NCBI RefSeq assembly: GCF_022549785.1 | Contig: NZ_JAKZGO010000001.1 | Span: forward strand, 186,001-250,000 | Length of the DNA: 64,000 nt | Direction of reading: 5' to 3' | From: Belliella alkalica | GTDB taxonomy: Bacteria; Bacteroidota; Bacteroidia; Cytophagales; Cyclobacteriaceae | Part shown: piece by piece, positions 1 through 7,778 of the stretch | Layout: each line of letters opens with the position of its first letter | How positions within the stretch are numbered: position 1 is the stretch's first letter | Notes under the pieces: model-generated | What the model was told of the DNA's origin: nothing | The model's input: only the letters and a program-made list of their open reading frames with translations | Databases searched by the model: none | Program-made: the position numbers and the translations under genes

Positions 1-366
1 GATCGCTTCTTTTCGATTGACCATTGCCTTTCCCCTACATTGATGTTCTTTTAAATTTTCATTTTCTTCTTCCAAAAGATCCTGCACTCGCTCCCTAACT
101 TTGCGGGTCACTGATTTACCTAGCGCTATGAAATCATTGAGTGCATCTCTGAGGAAGATATCGTTTGGTAATTGGGTAATATCTGAGAAAAAACCTTCGT
201 CATGAAGCACCGAAAGATCAACAATTTTGTCACCAATTGCTATTCCTGCTCTAGCAGAAATTCTTTTGGTTTCAAATATTCCAAAAGGCAGGTTGTAAAT
301 AGTGAAATCTGAATTTTTTGGTACTGCTACCCAGCTAGTTTTGGGTATAATATTTTGGTTACTCAT
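1..366 (-). CDS. fahA: Fumarylacetoacetase, N-terminal part (cut by window edge)
   Basis: Only the first 122 codons are present; the frame is open to base 1, so the catalytic domain lies outside the window. The N-terminus matches the small N-terminal domain of fumarylacetoacetase: SWVAVPKNSDF at residues 11-21, then YNLPFGIF at 24-31, and an ARAGIAIGDKIVDLS stretch at 38-52. The family enzyme hydrolyses fumarylacetoacetate to fumarate and acetoacetate in the last step of tyrosine degradation, in the cytoplasm. The start is the ATG at 364-366. It is the most downstream visible gene of a minus-strand series. The identification rests on recognised motif order, not on an active site, because none is visible. 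Confidence 0.85.
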   Translation of the reverse strand, partial: MSNQNIIPKTSWVAVPKNSDFTIYNLPFGIFETKRISARAGIAIGDKIVDLSVLHDEGFFSDITQLPNDIFLRDALNDFIALGKSVTRKVRERVQDLLEEENENLKEHQCRGKAMVNRKEAI

Positions 367-506
367 TATCAAAAATTTGTTTCTGAGACAAAGTTAATAT
401 TTAATACCACAAGTTAAAAAATGAAGGCAAAATTCATTGAAATAGTAAAATTATTAAAGATTAAACATAAAAAATCAATGTGAAAACAGGCTTTGTCAAG
501 TCATTT

Positions 507-647
507 TTAAGAGGAACTCCTTCTATTTCCTTGACATTTTTTAGAACAATATTTGACTTCATTCCAATTCTTTTCCCACTTCTTTCTCCAAGAAAATGGT
601 CTGTTGCAAACTATGCAAATTTTTGAAGGTAAATGTTCCTTTTTCAT
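507..647 (-). CDS. DUF2256 small zinc-finger-like protein (46 aa)
   Basis: This gene is only 46 codons long. It reads KICIVCNRPFSWRKKWEKNW and then VKYCSKKCQ, that is CxxC followed about 20 residues later by CxxxC, with a conserved tryptophan-rich centre. This is the complete signature of the DUF2256 family, small proteins thought to bind one zinc ion; their function is unknown. The ATG is at 645-647 and the TAA at 507-509. It lies 31 bp downstream of the MazG-like gene and about 140 bp before fahA on the same strand. The length is normal for the family, so it is probably intact. Confidence 0.85.
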   Translation of the reverse strand: MKKEHLPSKICIVCNRPFSWRKKWEKNWNEVKYCSKKCQGNRRSSS

Positions 648-678
648 TTCTTACTAACTTAAAGAAACTGAAAAGTGT

Positions 679-1026
679 TTACCTCAATTTGTCATTGTTT
701 TGATGCCTATCCTTATCTCTAATATTTTTCTTTTCAAAGTTTTTTTCTAGCGCTTCCGTCAGGTTCACCCCTGTTTGATTGGCAAGGCAGATCAACACCC
801 AAAGCACATCTGCCATCTCATCAGCCAAATCCCCACCTTTATCCGATTCTTTGTAAGACTGCTCTCCATACTTTCGTGCCATAATCCTGGCAAGCTCCCC
901 TACTTCTTCCATCAGAATTGACATATTTGTCAATTCACCAAAATACCTTACCCCTACGGTTTTTATCCAGTGATCTACATCCTTTTGGGCTTGTTCTATT
1001 GTGATTTGTTTTGAATTCAAATTCAT
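679..1026 (-). CDS. MazG-like nucleotide pyrophosphohydrolase
   Basis: A 115-residue all-alpha protein of the MazG/NTP-PPase superfamily, which hydrolyses nucleoside triphosphates to monophosphate and pyrophosphate and so cleans the nucleotide pool. The metal-binding signature ExxE-(12-28)-ExxD is visible: E41 and E44 in EEVGELAR, and E70 and D73 in LADEMADVLW. The family acts as a dimer in the cytoplasm. The start ATG at 1024-1026 leaves an 11-bp gap from the dtd stop, so the two are probably cotranscribed. Both are quality-control enzymes, one for nucleotides and one for aminoacyl-tRNA. The physiological substrate cannot be read from the sequence. Confidence 0.85.
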   Translation of the reverse strand: MNLNSKQITIEQAQKDVDHWIKTVGVRYFGELTNMSILMEEVGELARIMARKYGEQSYKESDKGGDLADEMADVLWVLICLANQTGVNLTEALEKNFEKKNIRDKDRHQNNDKLR

Positions 1027-1037
1027 AAGTTCAATTG

Positions 1038-1490
1038 CTAAATTCTATTTTGGCTATCAATATTTATTGTGACAGGACCGTCATTGATCAGTGCTACTTT
1101 CATATCTGCCCCAAAAATCCCAGTCTGAATAGGTTTACCCAATTCTTTTTGCAAAGCTTCTATGAACTTCTCGTACATAGGAATTGCAAAATCTGGTTTC
1201 GAAGCTTTGATATATGAAGGTCTATTGCCTTTTTTTGTACTTGCATGCAATGTAAACTGGGAAATCAAAAGGATATCTCCTTCAATGTCCAAAACACTTT
1301 TGTTCATGACTTCATTAGAATCTGGAAAAATCCTCAAATTGACAATTTTCTTAGATAACCAATCTATATCTTCCTGTTTGTCAGCATCCTCAATTCCAAG
1401 AAGTACTAAAAGACCCTTTCCAATTTCTCCACAAATTTTCCCATCTACCTTAACTGAAGATTCTAAGACTCTTTGTATCACTACAATCAT
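1038..1490 (-). CDS. dtd: D-aminoacyl-tRNA deacylase
   Basis: A 150-residue protein of normal family length. DTD removes D-amino acids (and glycine mischarged on tRNA-Ala) from tRNA, working as a homodimer in the cytoplasm. Family landmarks visible are the N-terminal MIVVIQRVLESSVKVDG, the SQFTL motif at 77-81 that carries the conserved threonine, and the NDGPVT segment at 136-141 that contains the conserved Gly-Pro proofreading element. The start ATG is 3 bp after the stop of the preceding NAD(P)-binding gene, which suggests translational coupling. Nothing unusual is seen. Confidence 0.95.
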   Translation of the reverse strand: MIVVIQRVLESSVKVDGKICGEIGKGLLVLLGIEDADKQEDIDWLSKKIVNLRIFPDSNEVMNKSVLDIEGDILLISQFTLHASTKKGNRPSYIKASKPDFAIPMYEKFIEALQKELGKPIQTGIFGADMKVALINDGPVTINIDSQNRI

Positions 1491-1493
1491 AAC

Positions 1494-2210
1494 TTAAAAC
1501 GCTTGCATTTCTTTTGATTGAACTACTTCAACTTTTACATTCTTCGCTTCATTTGCATGAAAAATCATGGCTTTGGCGACCTTATAATCATAGATAGGCC
1601 TGATGCTATTCAAAATCTTCAGCCAAGAAATTGGCTTGGACAAAATCTTCGCGACTTCTTCTCCTAGTCGAAATTCAGAACGCGAGCCTAAAAGTAATGA
1701 AGGTTGGAAAATGCCCAAATAATCAAAATGAATTACCTTTAGGTCTTCTTCAATTTCACCTTTGACACTGTTATAATAAATCTTAGATTGTGGATTAGCA
1801 GACATAGCGCTAACATACATAAATCTCTTTGCCCCTAATTCAAAAACCCATTTTGCAAAATTGAAAACAAAATCATGGTCGACCATGTAAAATTTCTCCT
1901 TTGATCCTGCCGCTTTGATGGTAGTCCCTAAAGCACAAAATGCATGGATATCAACTTTTTTATCTTTTATAGCCTGGACTATGGGGAAAACAATACCCCC
2001 CAAATCAGCATCTCTTAATTTACTTTCCCAATCCAAATTGATGATTTCTTTAAAATCCACTTCCAACTGAATCAATTTGTCATGTTTTAAAGCTAAAGTT
2101 CTTCTGCCAACGGAAATGACCGTATCATATGTGGATCCCTTCAGTAACTCGTGTAAAAGTTGCATTCCAATCAATCCAGATGTTCCGGAAATTATCGCTA
2201 GTTTATTCAT
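1494..2210 (-). CDS. NAD(P)-binding epimerase-like oxidoreductase (HTATIP2/TIP30 type)
   Basis: 238 residues with an N-terminal Rossmann fold. The dinucleotide motif is G9-TSG12-LIG15, and a YxxxK pair of the extended short-chain dehydrogenase type is at Y146/K150 (YYNSVKGEIE). The segments ALGTTIKAAGSKEKFY (93-108) and VSAMSANPQSKIYYN are typical of the TIP30/HTATIP2-like bacterial group. The substrate is unknown; many members only bind NADPH. It starts 21 bp after the DUF1232 gene and runs into dtd with 3 bp between, so it is in the same operon. No signal peptide or membrane segment is visible. Confidence 0.8.
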   Translation of the reverse strand: MNKLAIISGTSGLIGMQLLHELLKGSTYDTVISVGRRTLALKHDKLIQLEVDFKEIINLDWESKLRDADLGGIVFPIVQAIKDKKVDIHAFCALGTTIKAAGSKEKFYMVDHDFVFNFAKWVFELGAKRFMYVSAMSANPQSKIYYNSVKGEIEEDLKVIHFDYLGIFQPSLLLGSRSEFRLGEEVAKILSKPISWLKILNSIRPIYDYKVAKAMIFHANEAKNVKVEVVQSKEMQAF

Positions 2211-2231
2211 TTTTTTTATGTTTTTCTTAAT

Positions 2232-2648
2232 TTATTTAAGCTGCGTTTTTTCCCAAGCTTCAAAATCTTCAATTTCATTCTTCAATAAATTAAAAATAGC
2301 GATTACAACTGACACGTCGTCTGCAAAACCTATGAATGGTAGGAAATCAGGAATAATATCTATTGGCATTACAAAATACAACAGTCCTAAGACCAATAGT
2401 CCGAGTGTTTTTGTAGATAACTTGTGTGTACCATTTTTATGGGCATTTATCATCCTTTTGAAAACCATTATCGGTTCTATCACCGTTTTTACATTTGGAT
2501 GGTTTGAAAGGTCTTTGATTCTACTAGATGTTTTTTGAAGTAAATCTTTTAGCTTACTCTCCTCTCCGGCAATGATTTCTGCTTTTTCCAAATAAAGCAT
2601 TCTTGCTTTTTGGTAAAAACTTATTGATTTATCTTTTATCGAAGCCAT
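2232..2648 (-). CDS. YkvA-type DUF1232 membrane protein
   Basis: 138 residues. The C-terminal half contains the hallmark hydrophobic stretch of the DUF1232/YkvA family, with YFVMPIDIIPDFLPFIGFAD followed by DVSVVIAIFNLL. This probably forms one or two membrane segments. The N-terminal half is charged and helical. No biochemical function is established for the family. The gene starts 9 bp downstream of the stop of the 173-residue gene and precedes the NAD(P)-binding gene by 21 bp, so it belongs to the same minus-strand operon. Confidence 0.85.
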   Translation of the reverse strand: MASIKDKSISFYQKARMLYLEKAEIIAGEESKLKDLLQKTSSRIKDLSNHPNVKTVIEPIMVFKRMINAHKNGTHKLSTKTLGLLVLGLLYFVMPIDIIPDFLPFIGFADDVSVVIAIFNLLKNEIEDFEAWEKTQLK

Positions 2649-2657
2649 GATTTTGAA

Positions 2658-3179
2658 TTAAAAGTAAATTCTTATTTCTGATTTGACCTTAGATAGGGCA
2701 ATTTGAATGCCATCATTTCTCTCATCCAAAGTTCTTTGGAAGATTCTTTTTGCCAAATCAATTCCTCTTGCTTCCTCATTCATATCTTGAAACGAAGAAT
2801 TTACTATCGTGACTACTCCTTCAACAGCACGCTTTACAGACTCCCATGTTTCATCAGAAAAATATACTTGTTGGGACAAATTATGGTTAAACTCCTCCCT
2901 CACTTCATGAAGCAATTGGGTATGTAAATCCCTTGCCGAAAATTCGGCTTGATTAACTCTTCTTACTAGGTTATTTGGTGTAATTCTTTCCAGCAATAAG
3001 CAAAGCCTTTCACCAGCTTGAAGACGAATTGGCAATATGGTCTGTGTATTTTGAGTTTTAAGGCTGACGAGTAACTTTTCTCTTTCTTTGTTTAAAAAAG
3101 AGATTACAGTGAGATACATTCCATAAATCACCAAAGCAGCAGGCAGTACTATTTTTAAAAGATCAGCGACGAAATCCAT
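2658..3179 (-). CDS. Unknown protein with one N-terminal membrane anchor
   Basis: 173 residues. Residues 5-29 are hydrophobic (DLLKIVLPAALVIYGMYLTV) and followed by KEREK, so the protein is probably anchored in the inner membrane with a cytoplasmic helical body. The body holds a recognisable conserved patch, IRLQAGERLCLLLERITP, then ARDLHTQLLHEVREEFNHN. I have a memory of similar proteins as an uncharacterised Bacteroidota family, but I do not assign a function. It opens the four-gene run down to mazG; the next gene (3290-3568) is separated from it by a terminator. Confidence 0.75.
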   Translation of the reverse strand: MDFVADLLKIVLPAALVIYGMYLTVISFLNKEREKLLVSLKTQNTQTILPIRLQAGERLCLLLERITPNNLVRRVNQAEFSARDLHTQLLHEVREEFNHNLSQQVYFSDETWESVKRAVEGVVTIVNSSFQDMNEEARGIDLAKRIFQRTLDERNDGIQIALSKVKSEIRIYF

Positions 3180-3231
3180 GTTGAAAGTTTGATTGAGACG
3201 TGAATATCTGAAATATATAACGTTTTAGAAC

Positions 3232-3263
3232 AAAAAAAGACCATGAATGGATTCATGATCTTT
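3232..3263 (-). terminator. Rho-independent terminator of the 92-aa gene
   Basis: A stem AAAGAxCATGAAT with its complement around a two-base loop is followed, on the minus strand, by seven T residues. It lies 27 bp after the stop codon of the gene at 3290-3568 and separates that gene from the downstream operon. Confidence 0.8.
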
Positions 3264-3289
3264 ATAAATTACTTGTAAGTTGATCAATA

Positions 3290-3568
3290 TTAAGCTAATA
3301 CCTTGCTAGAAACATTGTTAATTTCAAACAATACTTTGTTAAAATCCGAGTAATTTATTTCCTTGATCATCATTATCAAAGTATTTGCAAATTCTTGTTT
3401 GCACATTTGAACACAATAGTCGTTTTGTTCCTCTGTACACCTACAGATCCTTTTTTCATCAAAAATACGCATTAATTCTTCCTTGTTTTTGGCTCTGACC
3501 AATAGTTGATCATGATTAATTTCATTCGTCACAATTGTAAAAATGCCGTGGAGAGATTCTATTACCAT
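3290..3568 (-). CDS. Unknown 92-residue protein with a cysteine cluster
   Basis: 92 residues with no signal peptide. The first part (MVIESLHGIFTIVTNE, then DQLLVRAKNKEELMRIF) resembles a small alpha/beta domain seen in short Bacteroidota proteins. The middle carries four cysteines, RICRCTEEQNDYC and MCKQE, and the C-terminal half is helical. The cysteine pattern could bind a metal, but it is not a standard zinc-finger spacing. The gene is monocistronic, bounded by its own terminator downstream and about 650 bp of gene-poor DNA upstream. I do not recognise its function. Confidence 0.7.
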   Translation of the reverse strand: MVIESLHGIFTIVTNEINHDQLLVRAKNKEELMRIFDEKRICRCTEEQNDYCVQMCKQEFANTLIMMIKEINYSDFNKVLFEINNVSSKVLA

Positions 3569-4222
3569 GCTTTTATAATATTTCGTTCAAATTCAGATAT
3601 TATTATATAAAATTAAGTTTTCAATCACATTTCAAAGCTTTTGTAATTTAACAATTCGCCTTAAAAAAAACTTACCTTGTGTATCCTTAGACAATGGTAA
3701 AATTAAGCAACTTAAATACTCCAAAAAATACCCACTAGTTGGTATTTTTCATGATTTTCAACTTTTTTTTAACTCGTTTGGCTAAAATTATAATTACGCC
3801 ATATTTTACCAATAGTTAATTAAAATTTTGTTTTCATTTGAATTAGTGTCTCAATTTACACAAAACATATCAAATTTTGAAACTATGAGTAAAAAAGCTG
3901 ATTTAGATTTAAATACATGTAAGTACGAAACTTCACCAGTTACGACAAAAAAATCTTTTTACACTCAACTCCGATATTAATTGATTTTAGAGATTCACAG
4001 ATATTGAATGTAACAGAGCAATCTACCTTGGAATTGAAGCTACTGGCAAAGAAGCCTATAATCAAGTAAAAAAATGATAGATACTAGAAGGTCAAATAGA
4101 AAAATCCATCGGCGAAAAAATATTTAACATTTTCCCTGTAAAATTTACTAATTGATAAACAGACGCTTAATAAATACTTGTGATTTTTTTGATTTCAATA
4201 GTCATATAAACAGAAATCAATA
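3569..4222. other. Gene-poor AT-rich spacer before the tRNA
   Basis: No convincing gene is visible. An ATG at 3885 opens a 31-codon frame to 3980 (MSKKADLDLNTCKYETS...), followed by fragments such as ILNVTEQSTLELKLL at about 4000. It may be a short peptide gene or decayed coding DNA, but nothing supports expression. The stretch also holds the palindrome at 3724-3749. Confidence 0.5.
3724..3749. terminator. 26-bp imperfect palindrome, possible bidirectional terminator
   Basis: AAAAATACC is paired with GGTATTTTT around the core ACTAGT; only one base pair (C/T) breaks the symmetry. The A and T runs at the two ends would give a terminator-like RNA in either direction. It lies 150 bp upstream of the 92-aa gene, with no obvious transcript feeding into it, so an operator role is also possible. 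Confidence 0.4.
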
Positions 4223-4254
4223 TTGCTTATATGAAAAATATTCCATTATATTTG
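4223..4254 (+). promoter_or_regulatory. Bacteroidota-type promoter for tRNA-Ser
   Basis: TATATTTG at 4247-4254 matches the -7 consensus TAnnTTTG of Bacteroidota primary sigma factor promoters. A TTG at 4223-4225 lies 21 bases before it, which fits the -33 element. Transcription would begin near 4260, about 90 bases before the tRNA. Confidence 0.65.
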
Positions 4255-4347
4255 CATCGAATTAGACGTCAAAATGTTTCAATCAAGGAATAGTTTAATC
4301 GTCTAACTAATTTTGTTCATAGTATTTATATCGTGAGCACCAAAAAT

Positions 4348-4436
4348 AGAGAGTTGGGTGAGTGGCTTAAACCAGCAGTTTGCTAAACTGTCGTACGGGT
4401 AATTCCGTACCGGGGGTTCGAATCCCCCACTCTCTA
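4348..4436 (+). tRNA. tRNA-Ser (anticodon GCU)
   Basis: The acceptor stem is AGAGAGT pairing with ACTCTCT, followed by T8 and G9. The D arm contains AGTGG; the anticodon stem GCAGT/ACTGT carries the loop TTGCTAA, so the anticodon is GCU and decodes AGC/AGU serine codons. A long variable arm (GTACGG paired with CCGTAC) and the T arm GGGGG-TTCGAAT-CCCCC complete a class II tRNA. CCA is not encoded. The promoter is at 4223-4254 and the terminator at 4445-4480. Confidence 0.97.
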
Positions 4437-4444
4437 CTCTAGTA

Positions 4445-4480
4445 AAAAAGCCTTCAATCTTTTGATTGGAGGCTTTTTTT
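4445..4480 (+). terminator. Rho-independent terminator of tRNA-Ser
   Basis: The stem GCCTtCAATC pairs with GATTGgAGGC around TTTT and is followed by seven T residues. It begins about 10 bases after the tRNA 3' end. Confidence 0.9.
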
Positions 4481-4536
4481 GTAATTGATCAACAATTTTT
4501 TCAGTAATCAAAATACTGCTTTAACATCCCTTTTTC

Positions 4537-4592
4537 GGCTTAAACCATCCGCCGCGGCGGATAAACTGTCGTACGGGTAATTCGGTACCGGG
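4537..4592 (+). pseudogene. Broken tRNA-Ser copy with an inserted palindrome
   Basis: GGCTTAAACCA is followed, after a 16-bp palindrome, by TAAACTGTCGTACGGGTAAT and GTACCGGG. These repeat the D arm and the anticodon-3'/variable arm of the intact tRNA-Ser at 4348-4436. The 5' acceptor stem and the T arm are not preserved, and the palindrome replaces the anticodon loop, so no functional tRNA can form. It starts about 57 bp after the terminator of the intact copy. See the separate repeat entry for the insert. Confidence 0.85.
4547..4562. repeat. 16-bp perfect palindrome ATCCGCCGCGGCGGAT (REP-like)
   Basis: The sequence equals its own reverse complement and is far more GC-rich than its surroundings. 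It interrupts the tRNA-Ser relic exactly where the anticodon stem-loop should be. A related core, CCACCATGGCGG, occurs at 61977-61988, which suggests a dispersed short palindromic repeat family. Confidence 0.7.
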
Positions 4593-4688
4593 AAAGGATT
4601 CAACAAATTTCGCTCTCAATATTTGATTTGCTTATTGACTGCCTTCAATTCAATCATTACCAAGAAAATTCACGTCAATTATTTTTCT

Positions 4689-5630
4689 TTACCAAATCAA
4701 TACTTCATGCTTATTTTCTCTGGTGTTTTTTCTAAAAAGTGGAATTACAGCCAAAAACTCATGTGTGGTATTTGGCAAAAGGAATGATTTTACCATTGGC
4801 AACTCATAGACATAGCCAATTCGCATCACAGGGAAAATGATTCCCAATTGAAAATTATTGGCATAATCAATCCTATGGCCTGCTCCCAACCATATTTTAT
4901 CCATCATCAACACCTTGAAGTTAAACTCAATATTCTCCGGTAAATCCCTTTGGGATCTATACATAAAATTGGTAGCCACGGCCAGATTTTCACTCAAAGC
5001 AGACCTATATCCTGCTTGAAGAACTCCTACCCTAGGTCTACGATCCATAAAAATATCACCAGAACTGATCGATCCTTGGTTGACATTGTGGACTGCATAG
5101 GAAATGTACCAATTGGCATTAGTTATAGCCATTCCAATATTAAAATCCAAAACCCGCATATCAGCAAAGCCATTGATATATTGCCCTACCAAGGGATCTA
5201 AAGCTTGCTCTGTACTTAGGTTGGTCCCATCCAACCTGATTGAGTTGAGATTCACGCCTATTCCTAACCTCAAAAAGGTTTTTTCACTTACCTGAATCCT
5301 TGAAGCATAACTTGCTACCAATTCAGATTCAACAAATGGTCCAAACTGATCATGAAGAATATTTATCCCCAAGGCATTTTTATCAGGATCTGAATTTTTT
5401 GAAAAATCTGCTACATCGATTTCCAATGATGCAAAGTATGTTTTCGGTGCACCTTCAAACCCGGCCCACTGATTCCTGACAAAACCCCTAAAATTGGATC
5501 CTTCATAGCCAGTCAGACCTGGATTGAAATAGCTCTGCAAATGGCTAAACTGTGAAATGTATTTCCTAGATTGTCCATAAAGCTCAAAGACAAACAAAAA
5601 GCAAAAGCAAAGTATATATATTTTTTTCAT
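4689..5630 (-). CDS. PorP/SprF family outer-membrane protein (type IX secretion partner)
   Basis: 313 residues with a signal peptide (1-20, ending ELYGQ). The family motif NPGLTG is at 36-41 and FVRNQWAGFEGAPKTY at 50-65; the rest alternates in the way of an outer-membrane beta barrel and ends with aromatic residues. PorP/SprF proteins serve type IX secretion; SprF is needed for secretion of the SprB adhesin, and members are commonly encoded beside their client. Here the gene lies 107 bp downstream of a type B sorting-domain protein on the same strand, so that protein is the likely client. Which partner it really serves, this one or the fibre further upstream, is inference. Confidence 0.9.
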   Translation of the reverse strand: MKKIYILCFCFLFVFELYGQSRKYISQFSHLQSYFNPGLTGYEGSNFRGFVRNQWAGFEGAPKTYFASLEIDVADFSKNSDPDKNALGINILHDQFGPFVESELVASYASRIQVSEKTFLRLGIGVNLNSIRLDGTNLSTEQALDPLVGQYINGFADMRVLDFNIGMAITNANWYISYAVHNVNQGSISSGDIFMDRRPRVGVLQAGYRSALSENLAVATNFMYRSQRDLPENIEFNFKVLMMDKIWLGAGHRIDYANNFQLGIIFPVMRIGYVYELPMVKSFLLPNTTHEFLAVIPLFRKNTRENKHEVLIW

Positions 5631-5737
5631 GGTTTTTTCCCAATTAATTGAGCTGTTCCTATATTTTATTTCGAAGGATCAAAGTGAAGGAGAAAAACAT
5701 CATTACAATATTTTTCCCTTTATTTTGATCCTTACTC

Positions 5738-7381
5738 CTATTTCCTCAATAGATTCAACATCCCCCTTCTTATCTCTCCTGTTTCCTCTACTTCTACGGT
5801 CCAATAATAAGTACCTATAGGCAGTTCAATATTATTGAAAGTTCCATCCCATCTATCATCTGGATTTTGAGTATAGAAAACGCGTTTTCCACTTCTTTCA
5901 AAAACTTGTAGTGTTACTCCTGTGTAGAACCTTAATTCACGAACTCCCCAAGTGTCATTCATTCCATCTCCATTTGGTGTAAATGTATTCACAATCTCAA
6001 TGTCACTTACAGACATCCTATTTCTTATGATCGTGAACTCTTTTTCGAGGACATTCCCATCTCGGTCATGGACGCTTATCAAAATTCTGAATCTAGTTTG
6101 CCCATCTGCCCTATACTCTGAACTCCAGAACAAAACTCCATCCCTTATTTCAAAATAGACATTATCAAAAGCCAAACCTGAAAGTTGAATATTATGCTGA
6201 TTATCAAATGGATCAAGGACAGTTAAGCTTCCAATAACTACTTCATTGCCTGATTTTTCAGCATCAAAGACATTATTTGATAAGCGTATATCTTCAGGTG
6301 CAGGTTTTGGCAAGACTTCCATCTGCATATTTGATGGTATTTGATAGGCATCAAAAAGTCCTGGTGACAGTTCAAAGCTGCCTGAAACATCATAAATACC
6401 CCTTTTGAAAATATCCAAATTGGATTTATCCCAAATGATATTCATGTTAATTATTTTCCCTGATCCCAACACAGCTATCAGTGAATCCGGCAGTACGGTA
6501 TCAATACTGGAGAATCCCCAAGGAATCTGAACATTGGAAAGATTAATGAACATGATAGGCGACCTATCCCGAACATAATCAGGTACTCCATCCTGATTTG
6601 AATCCAAATAACTGATGGGATCCAACGGATTTGTATTTTGAATATTCTCAATGTAATCAGGAACCTTATCTCCATCTGTATCCAAGTAATCAGTTGGATC
6701 TTTAGGGTCAGTCCCTTCCCTTATCTCAATGATGTCAGGTACACCATCTTCATCGGAATCCAATCTATTGGTCGCAATTGTGAAAGCAGTAGGTTTAGAA
6801 TCTATAAATGAAAACCTTCTAAGTTGGACATCAGTATCTTGAATTTCCTGATCGTATTCCATCATCCAATCTTCCCCTTCTCTTTTCATCAAGGATTTCA
6901 GTTGAAAATCCAATGGTTCTGCATCTTTATCCCAAAAAAATTGCAAATCTACCATATCAACAGACATGTTAGAATTTAAAGATGAGATTTTCCATAAAAA
7001 TGGAAGTGACTCAGAATCATTTAACCTATCCATACCAATTGAATAGGCTCCAGATGCAGATCTGTTGATAATTACTATATCAGCTTTGCTTCCAATACCA
7101 ACCTGAATGTGTGCTTTTTCACCATTTTTTAAGACTCTTGTTCTCAATGATGCATTTGCACTCAATAATTGTATAAAATCGGATTGGGTGAGCCTCACCT
7201 TTTCTGCTTGGATAATCTGACTTGTATCAAATAGCTTTATAGAAGGAGCTGATAAAATAACATCTTCCTGCTTCAAACTTATTTTCGCATCGCTAACCAA
7301 AGTTAGACTTTGCGAAAAAAGGTCTGCAGTAATGAAGAATAAAATGGTAAGTGTCAAAAATAGTTTGAAGTAGTTTTTCAT
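5738..7381 (-). CDS. Surface protein with thrombospondin type 3-like calcium repeats and T9SS type B sorting domain
   Basis: 547 residues. A signal peptide covers about 1-24 (ends LFSQ). The central part has three regularly spaced acidic repeats, DSDEDGVPD at 208-216, DTDGDKVPD at 234-242 and DSNQDGVPD at 260-268, 26 residues apart, as in calcium-binding thrombospondin type 3 repeats. After one or two beta-rich domains the last 84 residues form the gliding-motility-associated (CHU_C, type B) sorting domain: FTPNGDGMNDTW near 467, then GKRVFY, RWDGTFNNIELPIGTYYW. Proteins of this type are exported by the type IX system and stay at the surface or are released. Neighbours are PorP/SprF downstream and the giant fibre gene upstream. 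Confidence 0.9.
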   Translation of the reverse strand: MKNYFKLFLTLTILFFITADLFSQSLTLVSDAKISLKQEDVILSAPSIKLFDTSQIIQAEKVRLTQSDFIQLLSANASLRTRVLKNGEKAHIQVGIGSKADIVIINRSASGAYSIGMDRLNDSESLPFLWKISSLNSNMSVDMVDLQFFWDKDAEPLDFQLKSLMKREGEDWMMEYDQEIQDTDVQLRRFSFIDSKPTAFTIATNRLDSDEDGVPDIIEIREGTDPKDPTDYLDTDGDKVPDYIENIQNTNPLDPISYLDSNQDGVPDYVRDRSPIMFINLSNVQIPWGFSSIDTVLPDSLIAVLGSGKIINMNIIWDKSNLDIFKRGIYDVSGSFELSPGLFDAYQIPSNMQMEVLPKPAPEDIRLSNNVFDAEKSGNEVVIGSLTVLDPFDNQHNIQLSGLAFDNVYFEIRDGVLFWSSEYRADGQTRFRILISVHDRDGNVLEKEFTIIRNRMSVSDIEIVNTFTPNGDGMNDTWGVRELRFYTGVTLQVFERSGKRVFYTQNPDDRWDGTFNNIELPIGTYYWTVEVEETGEIRRGMLNLLRK

Positions 7382-7778
7382 ATTCTACAAAGTAATTTTT
7401 ACTTAACTAAATAAAAGAAGGGTGTATTAATATAGAAATTATTTAAAATGAGTAACTGCATTGTTGCACGTAGCGTGAGAAGTAGCTTTGTAAGTTGCGG
7501 ATATTCGTCAGCAGTAAATAGCTCAGAGTATACAGAATTACAAATCTTTCATTCGACAATTTATTGTTTGGCTACGTGCAAGAAAGCGGATAATCATATT
7601 ATTTAAACACTAAGCAAGGACTTCAATTACACTGTAACAATTTCTTTTTACCAGTAATTAATTATCTCCACGAACTAGTTGTCCATTATAAATGATAGCC
7701 TTGCTTCAAATGATAGAATCCTTCAAAAATCTATTTGATTTCAGGATCTATTCTACCGTCAAATTATTTTCTTAGGAA
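7382..7778. other. Spacer with an 11-bp inverted repeat
   Basis: No coding frame is convincing. TTGCACGTAGC at 7464-7474 is exactly inverted as GCTACGTGCAA at 7571-7581, with 96 bp between. The arrangement recalls a folded mobile cassette or miniature element. No T-rich hairpin is visible that would end the fibre transcript. Confidence 0.6.
7464..7581. repeat. 11-bp inverted repeat enclosing 96 bp
   Basis: The arms TTGCACGTAGC and GCTACGTGCAA are perfect reverse complements. The enclosed DNA has no open frame. The size fits a miniature inverted-repeat element or a folded recombination site, but the expected core bases of an integron attC site are not present. Confidence 0.45.

Noticed and set aside
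1162-1497. Plus-strand open frame of 111 residues opposite dtd
   Set aside because: Antisense to a well-supported enzyme gene; the composition is that of a shadow frame.
3885-3980. 31-residue open frame (MSKKADLDLNTCKYETS...)
   Set aside because: Too short to judge; no ribosome signal or family match. Kept only as part of the gap description.
4537-4592. Second functional tRNA-Ser
   Set aside because: The acceptor stem, T arm and anticodon loop are missing or replaced by a palindrome.
7464-7581. Integron attC site
   Set aside because: The architecture (inverted arms, about 100 bp) fits, but the GTTRRRY and RYYYAAC cores are not matched and no integrase is present.
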